A DNA stretch of 64,000 nt from Listeria monocytogenes ATCC 19117 (GCF_000307025.1 NC_018584.1:930001-994000), one strand, 5' to 3'; numbered from the stretch's first letter, positions 35,202 through 45,702 are shown. Translations and numbers: made by a program. Notes: generated from the sequence alone by a model not told the origin.

Positions 35202-36470
35202 ATGAACAACAAAGTGATGGATTTTATGACAAATAAATTTGCTCCAAAAGTAAATAAAGTTGTTAAAAATCCTTGGGTATCAGCAATTCAAGATGCAATT
35301 ATGTCTGCGCTTCCGCTCGTTTTTGTCGGTTCTTTAGTCACCATCGTTTCACTACTTAAAAATTTATTTCCGGGCATGCCTGATTTTTCGATGATAAGTA
35401 ATTTTTCGTTTGGCATGTTTGGGTTAGTCGTGGCCTTTTTAATCCCATATTATCTGATGGAGAAAAAAGGAAATAGCAGCCAAAAATTAATTTCTGGCGC
35501 AACTGGACTTGTTCTATTTTTAATGCTACTATTTCCAACTATTTCAGCAGACGGGGATGCCGTTTTCATTTTATCTAGATTTGGAGCGACAGGGATGTTC
35601 TTATCCATTACAACCGGATTATTTGTTGGTTGTGTGATGAACTTTGCTGCGAAACGATCATTTTTCAGTGAAGATACACCGATTCCGGATTTTGTCGTTG
35701 GTTGGTTCAATAGCTTGCTACCAATTACATTTATTCTGATTGTTGGTTGGTTAATAACTGTTCAATTTAATATTGATTTCTTTGAAGTGATTGTAGCAGT
35801 GTTTAGCCCGCTCGCGTCAATCGTACAATCTTATCCAGGCTTTGTGCTTTCGGTTTTCATTCCAGCATTTCTTTATACATTCGGGATTTCTGGGTGGGTT
35901 ATGATGCCCGCGATTTACCCGGTTTATATGGCAGGACTCGCAGAAAACTCACAAGCTGTAGCAAATGGCGCAAGTGCATCGAACATCGCAACACAAGAAA
36001 CTGTATACGCATTAATTTCAATCGGCGGGGTCGGCACAACCTTATCACTATCCATTATGATGCTCATTTTAAGTAAGTCTTTACAGCTAAAAGCAATCGG
36101 AAAAGCAGTTATTGTCCCATCGATTTTTAATATCAACGAACCATTATTTTTCGGGGCACCAATTGCCTTCAACCCATACTTAATGATTCCAACGTGGATT
36201 AATGCTTTCTTGGTTCCAAGCATCGCCTATTTCGTTATGTCGATGAACTTAGTAAGTATTCCCGCGCAATCGTTCTTGCTATGGTACATGCCTTATCCTG
36301 TAACGTCTTACCTTGCAACACAAGATTTCCGAGGTGTGATTGCTTGTTTAGCAATTATCGTCATCACATGGCTTGTCTACTTGCCGTTCTTTAAAGCATA
36401 CGACAACTCCTTACTCAAACAAGAAAAATTAGATGCAATCGAAACAGAGAAAGAAATGGTAACAAATTGA
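35202..36470 (+). CDS. PTS EIIC, lactose/cellobiose family
   Basis: The 422-aa permease has about ten helices and the EIIC motif IVPSIFNINEPLFFGAPIAFNP near residue 305. It lies four bases after EIIB. Probable substrates are beta-glucosides, judged from the GH1 enzyme in the operon. Confidence 0.92.
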   Translation: MNNKVMDFMTNKFAPKVNKVVKNPWVSAIQDAIMSALPLVFVGSLVTIVSLLKNLFPGMPDFSMISNFSFGMFGLVVAFLIPYYLMEKKGNSSQKLISGATGLVLFLMLLFPTISADGDAVFILSRFGATGMFLSITTGLFVGCVMNFAAKRSFFSEDTPIPDFVVGWFNSLLPITFILIVGWLITVQFNIDFFEVIVAVFSPLASIVQSYPGFVLSVFIPAFLYTFGISGWVMMPAIYPVYMAGLAENSQAVANGASASNIATQETVYALISIGGVGTTLSLSIMMLILSKSLQLKAIGKAVIVPSIFNINEPLFFGAPIAFNPYLMIPTWINAFLVPSIAYFVMSMNLVSIPAQSFLLWYMPYPVTSYLATQDFRGVIACLAIIVITWLVYLPFFKAYDNSLLKQEKLDAIETEKEMVTN

Positions 36471-36484
36471 TTGGAGGAACTAAA

Positions 36485-38298
<1,814 letters not shown>

Positions 38299-38309
38299 TG
38301 TAACAGAGC

Positions 38310-38344
38310 GCCAGTTGTGGTAGTTGATAGCTAATACAACTGGC
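38310..38344 (+). terminator. Hairpin between the GH1 gene and the PRD regulator
   Basis: GCCAGTTGT and ACAACTGGC form a 9-bp stem with a 17-nt loop; only TTTC follows, so it may be a weak terminator or processing site. Confidence 0.5.
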
Positions 38345-38370
38345 TTTCGATATATAGGGGGTAACAAAAA

Positions 38371-40269
38371 ATGGATACTCAAAAAGAAATACTAGCTTAT
38401 TTGCATAAACAGGAAAATAAGTGGGTTACCTCAAATGAGTTAGCAGCTTTTTGCGAGTGTACAACACGAACCATTCGCAACAACATTTCTAAAATAAATG
38501 AAGCGACACCGAATTTAATTCGTTCTGCAAAACAAGGCTATCAAATCAACCAGCGTATTCCATTTGAACTTCAGACAGAAAGTGATGTAACAGAACGAAA
38601 GTCAAAACTCTTACTCGAATTAATTAAAAACTCTACTAAAGGCGTTGACCTGTTTGAACTTGCGGATATTTTATATATTTCAGAAGTAACCTTAAAAAAA
38701 GACATCCAACAATTAAAAAACGAACTAAAAGAAGCCGATGTCCAAATCGTCACCAGTAAAGACCGAATCAAATTAATCGGAAAAGAACGTGCCAAACGAA
38801 AATATATGATTTCCTTGCTATATGAAGAAGGCGGATACCGTGAAAGTATCAAAAGTCGCATTCAAGAAATGATTGAATTTGTTTCTATCGATAAACTGCA
38901 AAACATCGTAAAAGAAGTTTTAACGGAAGAATCCATTACAACCAATCAATATTCGATGATGAACATTGTCTTACATTACGCCATTAGCATCGTCCGAATT
39001 CAACAAGGAAATACACTCATTGAAACCCAAAAAACACTCATCCGAAAACACTCCAAAGAATACGAAATATCGAAAAAAATTGCTAAAATTCTCTCGGAAG
39101 AATACCAAATCCATTTTTCAGAGGCAGAGACAAAACAACTCGGACTTTTATATGTTGGCTTGCAAAATGAACAATCTGCTAATGCCAATCATGGCGAACT
39201 GGACCAATTTGTCGATAAAAAAATCATCAAAGCACTTAAAAGCGTGCTCGCCAATGTGGAAGAAACCTATCTCATCGATCTCCAAAATGAGCAACTTTTT
39301 ATCAAGCTAGCGATTCACGTCCAAAGCCTATACTATCGCTCACGTTACAAAGCGTACACCAGAAATTTAAGCTTACTTGATATTAAAACGTCTTACCCAG
39401 TAACTTTTGATATTGCTGTTTACATTTCTTCTTTGCTACAAGAAAAACTAGCGATTGACTTTAACGAAGATGAAATTTCTTTTATCGCGCTGCATATCGG
39501 CTCTTTTCTAGAAAGTGAAAACCGAGATTATATTCGCTTAGAAATAGGCCTACTTATTGAGGATTATCACGATTTAAGAACAAATATGCTGAAAAAACTG
39601 CGCGCACGATTTGAAAATGAAGCTACCATCAAACTGATAGAAAACGAGGACTCTGAAGAAAATTTTGATATCATTTTAACAACAAACCGAGATATTGCTC
39701 TTGAAAAAGCGGGTTCCATTTTTATTCATCCCTTACTAACGACGAAGGATATCAAGAAAATCAGCAATCGAATCCAAACAAAGAAAAAAATCTTGGAAAA
39801 TCACTTGCGAGGTCAACAAATTGATCGCTACATCGTTCGTTCTCTCTACGCCAACCAAATTGACCCCTCAGAACTGACACCCGCAAAAATCAGAGAGCAA
39901 ATGATTTCTAAAATGGAAAAACAAACCTTCGTCACGCCGGAATTTAAAGAAAAAGTCGAAAAAAGGGAACGAATGGCGCCAACAAGCTTCCCATCCGGCA
40001 TTGCTATACCACATTCTATCAAGAATGATGCCCTTCAAAGTGGTGTATCTATAATGACGCTACAAGAGCCGATTTATTGGAATGACGTCAAAATAAAAAT
40101 AATTGCTCTCGTCGCCATCAGCAAAAAAGATGCAACAGAGTTCAATGATTTTTTTGAAAAGTTTGTAGAAATCGTCTCCGAACCGATTAATACTAAACGT
40201 TTATCAATGGCCGAAAGTTTCGAGGAGTTCATCCAAAAACTAAAAATGATGATGGAAGAAAGTGAGTAA
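38371..40269 (+). CDS. PRD-containing PTS-dependent transcription activator (LicR/MtlR-type)
   Basis: The 632-aa protein has an N-terminal HTH_11 (residues 1-60, WVTSNELAAFCECTTRTIRNNISKI), a second Mga-like helix-turn-helix near 75-125, and two PTS regulation domains (about 170-280 and 290-395, with LHYAISIV and IALHIGSFLE). An EIIB-like segment follows at about 400-480, then a C-terminal EIIA domain with the phospho-His in FPSGIAIPHSI near 550. Phosphorylation by HPr and EII proteins would set operon activity according to sugar supply. It probably controls the four genes upstream. Confidence 0.9.
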   Translation: MDTQKEILAYLHKQENKWVTSNELAAFCECTTRTIRNNISKINEATPNLIRSAKQGYQINQRIPFELQTESDVTERKSKLLLELIKNSTKGVDLFELADILYISEVTLKKDIQQLKNELKEADVQIVTSKDRIKLIGKERAKRKYMISLLYEEGGYRESIKSRIQEMIEFVSIDKLQNIVKEVLTEESITTNQYSMMNIVLHYAISIVRIQQGNTLIETQKTLIRKHSKEYEISKKIAKILSEEYQIHFSEAETKQLGLLYVGLQNEQSANANHGELDQFVDKKIIKALKSVLANVEETYLIDLQNEQLFIKLAIHVQSLYYRSRYKAYTRNLSLLDIKTSYPVTFDIAVYISSLLQEKLAIDFNEDEISFIALHIGSFLESENRDYIRLEIGLLIEDYHDLRTNMLKKLRARFENEATIKLIENEDSEENFDIILTTNRDIALEKAGSIFIHPLLTTKDIKKISNRIQTKKKILENHLRGQQIDRYIVRSLYANQIDPSELTPAKIREQMISKMEKQTFVTPEFKEKVEKRERMAPTSFPSGIAIPHSIKNDALQSGVSIMTLQEPIYWNDVKIKIIALVAISKKDATEFNDFFEKFVEIVSEPINTKRLSMAESFEEFIQKLKMMMEESE

Positions 40270-40280
40270 ATGGCCACACA

Positions 40281-40313
40281 TAAGCCGTGTAATTCTATTT
40301 ACACGGCTTATAA
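40281..40313 (+). terminator. Terminator after the PRD regulator
   Basis: TAAGCCGTGTAA and TTACACGGCTTA form a 12-bp stem with a short loop; the following tract is poor in T. Confidence 0.7.
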
Positions 40314-40316
40314 AGG

Positions 40317-40345
40317 TTGAAGTGACGATAAAATTACGCTATAAT
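40317..40345 (+). promoter_or_regulatory. Promoter of the ABC-F gene
   Basis: TTGAAG and TATAAT are separated by 17 bases, about 215 bases before the ABC-F start codon, leaving a long leader. Confidence 0.75.
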
Positions 40346-40351
40346 ATAACC

Positions 40352-40560
40352 ATCAAACGAAAAGGAGTGTTATCTTAAGCCAATGAAATTCTAATCCTGT
40401 ATTATATGAAAAAATGAAGAAAGCTATCCAATTCTCGGATAGAAACTATTTTTTCGGACGGGATTCGTATGTTCATTTCGCATGATAACTCTTGCTACAG
40501 GCCTTTTTTTGGCGTAGCCTCGCGGATTCCTCTCTGGAAATATTCAGGAGGTTATTTTTT
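40352..40560 (+). ncRNA. Regulatory leader (attenuator) of the ABC-F resistance gene, Rli53-like
   Basis: A roughly 205-nt leader. AAAAGGAG (40360-40367) precedes micro-ORFs: ATG AAA TTC TAA (40383-40394), ATG AAA AAA TGA (40406-40417), and an overlapping 23-codon ORF at 40414-40485 without a clear ribosome site. CCTGTA (40396-40401) can pair with TACAGG (40496-40501) just before T7, a terminator fold. GCTAC/GTAGC with GCC/GGC around the T7 (40495-40518) is an alternative fold. I recall that the lmo0919 leader, Rli53, responds to antibiotics through ribosome stalling; the assignment here is by position. Confidence 0.65.
40529..40551 (+). promoter_or_regulatory. Hairpin sequestering the ABC-F ribosome binding site
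   Basis: CCTCTCTG (40529-40536) pairs with CAGGAGG (40545-40551) with one bulged T. It would hide the AGGAGG that serves ATG 40561. Confidence 0.5.
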
Positions 40561-42132
40561 ATGTCTACAATCGAAATAAATCAATTAAAAATAGAAGTAG
40601 CAGACAGAGTTTTAGTAGAAATCCCTCATCTGCTAGTTAGTAAAAAAGCAAGAATCGGCATCATCGGTCAAAATGGTCTAGGAAAAACAACACTAATGGA
40701 AGTGATTGCTGGCGCTAAAGAAGCAATATCTGGCACGGTGACTACCCAAGGAAAACTTGCTTACATCAAACAACTTTCCACTGATACAAGTACGAAAAGC
40801 GGCGGCGAAAAAACAAGAAAAGCAATTCAACATGCGATGCGCCAAAACCCAAGTGTTCTCCTAGCAGATGAACCGACAAGCAACCTCGATGTCGAAAGCG
40901 TCAAACATTTAGAACGTCAGTGGAGCGATTTCCACGGTGCGCTCATAATTATATCGCATGACCGTACCTTTTTAGATGCACTTTGTACAGAAATATGGGA
41001 AATCAAAAACCAAAAAATTCACGTATACAAAGGAAACTACCACGCGTATTTAGAACAAAAACAACAACAAGAAAACCAAGCGGAACTCGTATACAAAGAA
41101 TTTAAAAACAAAAAGCAACAACTACAAGCCTCCCAAACACACCATGAAATCGAAGCAGGTCGCATTGTCAAACCTGGAAAACGCCTAAACAACAAAGAAG
41201 CCAGCGCGTTTAAAGCCGGAAAAGGCACACAACAAAAGAAACAACACAGTACCATCAAAGCTTTAGAAAAACGAATTGAACGGCTCGGCAATGTCGAAAA
41301 ACCACATACAACTAAACCAATCAAAATGATCACCCCAGACAATCGCGTCATAAAAAAAGGTAATACGATACTAAGTGTCAAAGAAACAACCTACGAGATC
41401 GCAGGACGAAAACTATTTGAAACAAAAGCTTTTTCTATTAAAGCAGGGGATAAAGTGGCGCTAATCGGTGAAAATGCGAGCGGGAAAACTACATTTTTAA
41501 AAGAAATAATCCAAGAAAATCCTAATCTCCTATGTAATCCCCAAGCGAAAATTGCTTATTTCGACCAAGAATTGAATGGATTAAACCAAACGAAATCCCT
41601 GTTAGAAAACATCTCGGAAATTAGCGTTCAAACCAAGCAAGTAAACAGAGAAGTACTAGGTAGCATGCATTTTAAAGAAAGCGATTTGCATAAGGAAGTG
41701 CGCATGCTCTCTGGCGGGGAACGAGTGAAGTTGCTGCTCAGTATGCTCCTCGTTAGTGACGCCAATTTCTTGATTCTTGATGAACCAACCAACTATTTGG
41801 ATATCTATGCAATGGAAGCGCTGGAAACGTTAATCAAACAATTTGCGGGGACAGTACTATTCGTTTCGCATGATAGAACTTTTGTTAACCACGTGGCAGA
41901 ACAATTACTCGTCATCGAAAATAATGAAATGACTTTCCACCGGATGACTTTCGCGGAATATGAAGAAAGTAAAGCGCCAAGTCGCATCACAGAAGAAGAT
42001 AAGTTGATTTTAGAAATGCGCATGTCAGAAATTGCAGCCAAGCTTATGCAACCGAATTTAAAGCCCACAGAAAAAGCCATGCTCGAACAAGATTATCAAG
42101 AAATTATCACAAAAAGACAACAATTTAGTTAA
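40561..42132 (+). CDS. ABC-F ribosomal protection protein (VgaL/Lmo0919-type)
   Basis: The 523-aa product from ATG 40561 (MSTIEINQLK) follows AGGAGG. There are two ABC domains and no membrane segment. Walker A motifs are GQNGLGKTT and GENASGKTT, signatures KSGGEKTR and LSGGERVK, and Walker B motifs LLADEPTSNLD and LILDEPTNYLD. The charged interdomain linker (about 190-270) is the antibiotic-resistance domain that reaches into the ribosome. The lmo0919 homologue confers lincosamide/streptogramin A resistance (family knowledge). The last codons lie inside the duplicated target of the IS, but the frame is complete. Confidence 0.92.
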   Translation: MSTIEINQLKIEVADRVLVEIPHLLVSKKARIGIIGQNGLGKTTLMEVIAGAKEAISGTVTTQGKLAYIKQLSTDTSTKSGGEKTRKAIQHAMRQNPSVLLADEPTSNLDVESVKHLERQWSDFHGALIIISHDRTFLDALCTEIWEIKNQKIHVYKGNYHAYLEQKQQQENQAELVYKEFKNKKQQLQASQTHHEIEAGRIVKPGKRLNNKEASAFKAGKGTQQKKQHSTIKALEKRIERLGNVEKPHTTKPIKMITPDNRVIKKGNTILSVKETTYEIAGRKLFETKAFSIKAGDKVALIGENASGKTTFLKEIIQENPNLLCNPQAKIAYFDQELNGLNQTKSLLENISEISVQTKQVNREVLGSMHFKESDLHKEVRMLSGGERVKLLLSMLLVSDANFLILDEPTNYLDIYAMEALETLIKQFAGTVLFVSHDRTFVNHVAEQLLVIENNEMTFHRMTFAEYEESKAPSRITEEDKLILEMRMSEIAAKLMQPNLKPTEKAMLEQDYQEIITKRQQFS

Positions 42133-42142
42133 ATTGTTGTCT
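42115..42142. repeat. Left copy of 28-bp target duplication (terminator palindrome)
   Basis: Identical to 43665-43692. The sequence is an inverted repeat (AGACAACAATTTA / TAAATTGTTGTCT). It includes the last six codons of the ABC-F gene counting the stop, and forms the stem of its terminator. The T-run that should follow is displaced by the IS. Confidence 0.92.
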
Positions 42143-42143
42143 C

Positions 42144-42188
42144 AGACTGTAGACAAAGTGAGAAATCATTTTATCTACAGTCTTTTTT
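42144..42188 (+). terminator. Terminator-like hairpin at the left end of the IS
   Basis: AGACTGTAGA (42144-42153, the inverted repeat itself) pairs perfectly with an internal TCTACAGTCT (42174-42183), followed by T6. It would stop transcription arriving from the ABC-F gene. Confidence 0.8.
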
Positions 42189-42235
42189 GTTTTATAATAA
42201 TGTTAAGGCTTACATAAAACAACGAGGTGATTAAA

Positions 42236-43633
42236 ATGCTTTCTAAACATCAACAACAGGCGCGAAATCAATTAATAGCCATCTCTTTAGATGATTTGGT
42301 CCCAGAGGACCATTTAGTAAGAAAAATAGATAAGGTGATTAATTTTGATTTTATCTACCCATTAGTAGAACATACTTATTCTCATACAGGAAGACCTAGT
42401 GTAGACCCGGTAGTTCTTATAAAGCTAGTACTCATCCAATATCTTTTTGGCATCCGTTCCATGCGCCAAACTATAAAAGAAGTAGAAACGAACATGGCTT
42501 ACCGCTGGTTTTTAGGATATGATTTCAATCAAAAAATCCCTCACTTCTCTACTTTTGGTAAAAATTACGTGCGACGTTTTGCAGAAACAGAGGTGTTCGA
42601 ACACATTTTTTATCGCATTTTAAAACAAGCCATGGAGGCTGGTTTAGTGGACCCTGACGTTGCGTTTGTGGACTCTACCCATGTGAAAGCCAATGCGAAT
42701 AAACACAAATTTCATAAAAAATTGATTCGAAAAGAAACACGCGTTTATCAAGAAGTACTAGAAGATGAAATTAATGTCAGCCGAGTTGCCGAAGGAAAAA
42801 AGCCATTCGCCAGGAAAGAAAGTCAGGAGGAGAAAGAAAGCAAAATAAGTGATACGGATCCCGAAAGCGGCTACTATGTCAAAGGAGAACGGGAAAAACA
42901 ATTTGCTTATTCTTTCCATACGGCTTGTGATACCAATGGTTTTATTCTAGGTTCCATTGTCACTCCAGGTAATATTCATGATAGCCAACAATTGATTCCA
43001 CTTATTGAAAAATTAAAAAACACCCTTTCTACCCCTTTGGTGGTCGTTGCAGATGCTGGATATAAAACACCCATTATCGCTAAATACCTTTGGAGTCAAG
43101 GAATAGAAGCGGTGCTTCCGTATACTCGACCAAAAGGAAAAGAAGGCTTATTTTCGAAACGAGCGTTTCTCTATGACCATTATTTAGACAGTTATCTTTG
43201 TCCAAATGAGGCATTGTTATCCTATGTTCGTACTACAAGAGATGGTTATCGTCTTTATAAATCTAATTCACTTCACTGTAGTAGTTGCGCTCTCTTAAAG
43301 GATTGCACGCAAAATAAACAAAAAGAAAAAATGATTTTACGACATCTTTGGGAGCCTTACTTAGAAGTTTCGGAGGAACTGCGCTACACAGAACAGCATA
43401 AAAAATGGTATAGACGCAGGAAAGAAACCATCGAAAGATGTTTTGCGGATGCCAAAGAAAAGCATGGTATGAGATGGACTACTTATCGCGGACTTGCAAA
43501 AGTAACCCTCCAAGCGATGCTTACTTTTGCAGCCATGAACCTGAAAAAAATGGCTAATTGGCTATGGAAAAAGGCGGTGCCTTTTTATTTTTTTGACTTT
43601 AAACAGAAAAAAACGGTCCTTCTCAAATATTAA
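42236..43633 (+). CDS. IS1182-family DDE transposase
   Basis: The 465-aa product is started at ATG 42236, with CGAGGTGA upstream. The N-terminal DUF772-type domain (DDLVPEDHLVRKIDKVI, then GRPSVDPVVLIKLVLIQYLFGIRSMR) is typical of IS1182/IS5-like enzymes. Catalytic residues are readable as Asp in AFVDSTHVKANA near 143, Asp in VVADAGYKTP near 275 and Glu in RRKETIERCFADAKEKHGMR near 405. A Cys cluster (HCSSCALLKDC, near 345) is also typical. No frameshift. Confidence 0.94.
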   Translation: MLSKHQQQARNQLIAISLDDLVPEDHLVRKIDKVINFDFIYPLVEHTYSHTGRPSVDPVVLIKLVLIQYLFGIRSMRQTIKEVETNMAYRWFLGYDFNQKIPHFSTFGKNYVRRFAETEVFEHIFYRILKQAMEAGLVDPDVAFVDSTHVKANANKHKFHKKLIRKETRVYQEVLEDEINVSRVAEGKKPFARKESQEEKESKISDTDPESGYYVKGEREKQFAYSFHTACDTNGFILGSIVTPGNIHDSQQLIPLIEKLKNTLSTPLVVVADAGYKTPIIAKYLWSQGIEAVLPYTRPKGKEGLFSKRAFLYDHYLDSYLCPNEALLSYVRTTRDGYRLYKSNSLHCSSCALLKDCTQNKQKEKMILRHLWEPYLEVSEELRYTEQHKKWYRRRKETIERCFADAKEKHGMRWTTYRGLAKVTLQAMLTFAAMNLKKMANWLWKKAVPFYFFDFKQKKTVLLKY

Positions 43634-43655
43634 AGCTTGAGAAGGACCGTTTTTC
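43611..43655 (+). terminator. Terminator at the right end of the IS
   Basis: AAACGGTCCTTCTCAA and TTGAGAAGGACCGTTT form a perfect 16-bp stem with a 10-nt loop that contains the transposase stop codon. T residues follow. Confidence 0.88.
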
Positions 43656-43664
43656 TACAGTCTG

Positions 43665-43692
43665 AGACAACAATTTAGTTAAATTGTTGTCT
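43665..43692. repeat. Right copy of the 28-bp target duplication
   Basis: Same palindrome as at 42115-42142, here followed by T5, so it keeps the original ABC-F terminator intact but now behind the IS. Confidence 0.92.
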
Positions 43693-43803
43693 TTTTATTC
43701 AAGCTAAATAAAAAATATAGTCATTTATATTTTACTTGATTTCTGCAAAAGATAGGCTTAGAATCAAATAGTTATTAAAAAGAGTAAAGAAAGAAGGAAT
43801 CCC

Positions 43804-44844
43804 ATGTTTAGTCATCTTCCGGATTCATTCCTCCAAATGAATACCATTTTTATTTCTATTTTGATTGAGGCACTGCCGTTTGTATTAATTGGAGTATTTA
43901 TTGCTGGCTTTATTCAAATGTTTATATCAGAACAATTTATTGCCCGTGTTATTCCCAAAAATAAATTTCTAGCAGTCATTGTTGGCTCGTTTATTGGTGT
44001 GTTTTTCCCTTCCTGTGAATGTGGCATTGTTCCTATCGTTCGTAATTTACTGGCAAAAGGGGTACCGCTTCATGCTGGTATTGCCTTCATGCTTACCGCT
44101 CCTATTATCAACCCAGTAGTATTATTTTCAACGTATGTTGCATTTGGTAGTACGTGGGAAGTTCCGTTGCTACGTGTTGCGGGAAGTCTTGTAGTAGCTC
44201 TCGTTGTCGGAAATATTATCGCTTATTTTTATAAAGGAACTGGACTCAAAGAGCGCTTTTTAAAATATGAAGCAGCTAGTGAAAAAGTGGCCGTTCCAGC
44301 AACAAATCTAGCGCTTGCTGGTGGTCCTTCTGAAAGTACGACAACTAATTTCCAAGTCCTAACAAGCGACGGAGCACTTACAGAAGACGCTCATAAAGGA
44401 CACGCGCACCACCATCACGGTGAGGAGCACGCGCATACAAAAATGACATTGAGTCAAAAAATATGGCATACCGTACAACACGCAGTCGATGAATTCTTCT
44501 CTGTAGGTAAATACCTTGTGTTTGGGGCTTTAATTGCCGCAGCGATGCAAACATACATTAAAACATCCACACTTGTTTCCATAGGTCATGGTCCGATTTT
44601 ATCCATCTTACTTATGATGGTTCTTGCCTTTGTATTGTCCCTTTGCTCTGAAGCTGATGCCTTTATTGGCGCTTCTTTCCGTAGTGTTTTCTCCACACAA
44701 TCCATCGTTGCATTTTTAGTGTTCGGCCCAATGCTTGATATTAAAAATCTAATGATGATGTTAGGAGCATTTAAAGCAAAATTTGTCTTATTAATTGTTA
44801 CTAGTGTAACGATTGTTGTCTTTTTATACGCCTTAGTTATTTAA
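43804..44844 (+). CDS. YraQ/DUF318-family permease with His-rich loop
   Basis: The 346-aa membrane protein has about eight helices. The family signature FFPSCECGIVPIVRNLLAKGVPLHAGIAFMLTAPIINPVV is near residues 60-100. A second repeat (LCSEADAFIGASFRS) is near 282. A long loop at about 195-215 contains a run of histidines (HKGHAHHHHGEEHAH), suggesting metal binding. It pairs with the next gene, as ycgR-ycgQ do in B. subtilis. The transported substrate is unknown. Confidence 0.85.
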   Translation: MFSHLPDSFLQMNTIFISILIEALPFVLIGVFIAGFIQMFISEQFIARVIPKNKFLAVIVGSFIGVFFPSCECGIVPIVRNLLAKGVPLHAGIAFMLTAPIINPVVLFSTYVAFGSTWEVPLLRVAGSLVVALVVGNIIAYFYKGTGLKERFLKYEAASEKVAVPATNLALAGGPSESTTTNFQVLTSDGALTEDAHKGHAHHHHGEEHAHTKMTLSQKIWHTVQHAVDEFFSVGKYLVFGALIAAAMQTYIKTSTLVSIGHGPILSILLMMVLAFVLSLCSEADAFIGASFRSVFSTQSIVAFLVFGPMLDIKNLMMMLGAFKAKFVLLIVTSVTIVVFLYALVI

Positions 44845-44862
44845 CCGAAAGAAGGTGAAAGT

Positions 44863-45702
44863 ATGTTTCGCGTTTTTATTTTATTTGGATTTGGTTTTTA
44901 TTTGATGCAGTTACATATTTCTGGTGATATCAGTAAATATATAAATATGAAGTACGCTTATTTATCTTTTTCTGCGATGATAGCCGCATTTCTACTTGCG
45001 ATTATTCAGCTCATTATGGTGTTTCGCGATGAAGATATTGGCGCAAAAACAGAGCATATGGGACACACCCATGATGGCGAAAATACTATTTTGAAAAAAA
45101 TTATGGTGTATGGTTTACTTTCTTACGCCTTGATTGCAGGTTTTCTTTTCCCCGTCGCAACGCTTGATTCGACCATTGTTTCGGCAAAAGGATTTCATTT
45201 CCCGAAAAACAATGCAGCTGGCGACGACCCATACGCTCAAAATCAATTTTTAAGACCAGATACGAGTGGCTATTTTGGGGAAACCGATTATGAAAAAATG
45301 ATGGCGAAAGAAAAAGCGGAAATCATCGATCAAAATCCAATCAAAGTCAATGATAGTAATTACTTAATGACGATGGAAATTCTTTATAATTATCCAGGGG
45401 AGTTTACTGGGAAACAAATCGAATTTACCGGTTTTGTTTATAATGATGAAGTCACTCAAGATAATAACTTGTTTTTGTTCCGTTTTGGAATAATTCACTG
45501 TGTTGCCGATTCTGGTGTGTTTGGAATGCTTGTTCAAATGCCCGAAAAAACCGATTTGAAAAACGATACATGGCTTACAGTAAAAGGAACCATCACCCAA
45601 GAATATTATTCTCCGTTCAAAATGAACATCCCGTCTGTACAAGTAGAAAGCTATAAAGAAGTAGCAAAACCAAAATCAGTTTATGTTTATCGTAAATATT
45701 AA
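44863..45702 (+). CDS. TIGR03943/DUF1980 family membrane protein (YcgQ-like)
   Basis: The 279-aa protein has four N-terminal helices (about residues 1-105) with a His-containing loop (EHMGHTHDGEN). A C-terminal OB-like extracytoplasmic domain (about 165-270, GKQIEFTGFVYNDEVTQDNNLFLFRFGIIHCVADSGVFGMLVQ) contains a Cys-His pair. It starts 18 bp after the permease and likely works with it in metal or small-molecule handling. Confidence 0.82.
   Translation: MFRVFILFGFGFYLMQLHISGDISKYINMKYAYLSFSAMIAAFLLAIIQLIMVFRDEDIGAKTEHMGHTHDGENTILKKIMVYGLLSYALIAGFLFPVATLDSTIVSAKGFHFPKNNAAGDDPYAQNQFLRPDTSGYFGETDYEKMMAKEKAEIIDQNPIKVNDSNYLMTMEILYNYPGEFTGKQIEFTGFVYNDEVTQDNNLFLFRFGIIHCVADSGVFGMLVQMPEKTDLKNDTWLTVKGTITQEYYSPFKMNIPSVQVESYKEVAKPKSVYVYRKY

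Larger units (their letters stand above)
42143..43664 (+). mobile_element. IS1182-family insertion sequence, apparently complete (1522 bp)
   Basis: Terminal inverted repeats CAGACTGTAGA (42143-42153) and TCTACAGTCTG (43654-43664) match over 11 bases. Identical 28-bp duplications flank it (42115-42142 and 43665-43692). It carries one intact transposase gene on plus. Both ends contain transcription-terminator-like hairpins. The intact flanking repeats and undamaged frame suggest recent insertion. Confidence 0.93.

Noticed and set aside
40492-40560. N-terminal extension of the ABC-F protein from TTG 40492
   Set aside because: The stretch contains the T7 tract and the AGGAGG site of the real start and has no ribosome site of its own. 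The family begins at MSTIEINQLK.
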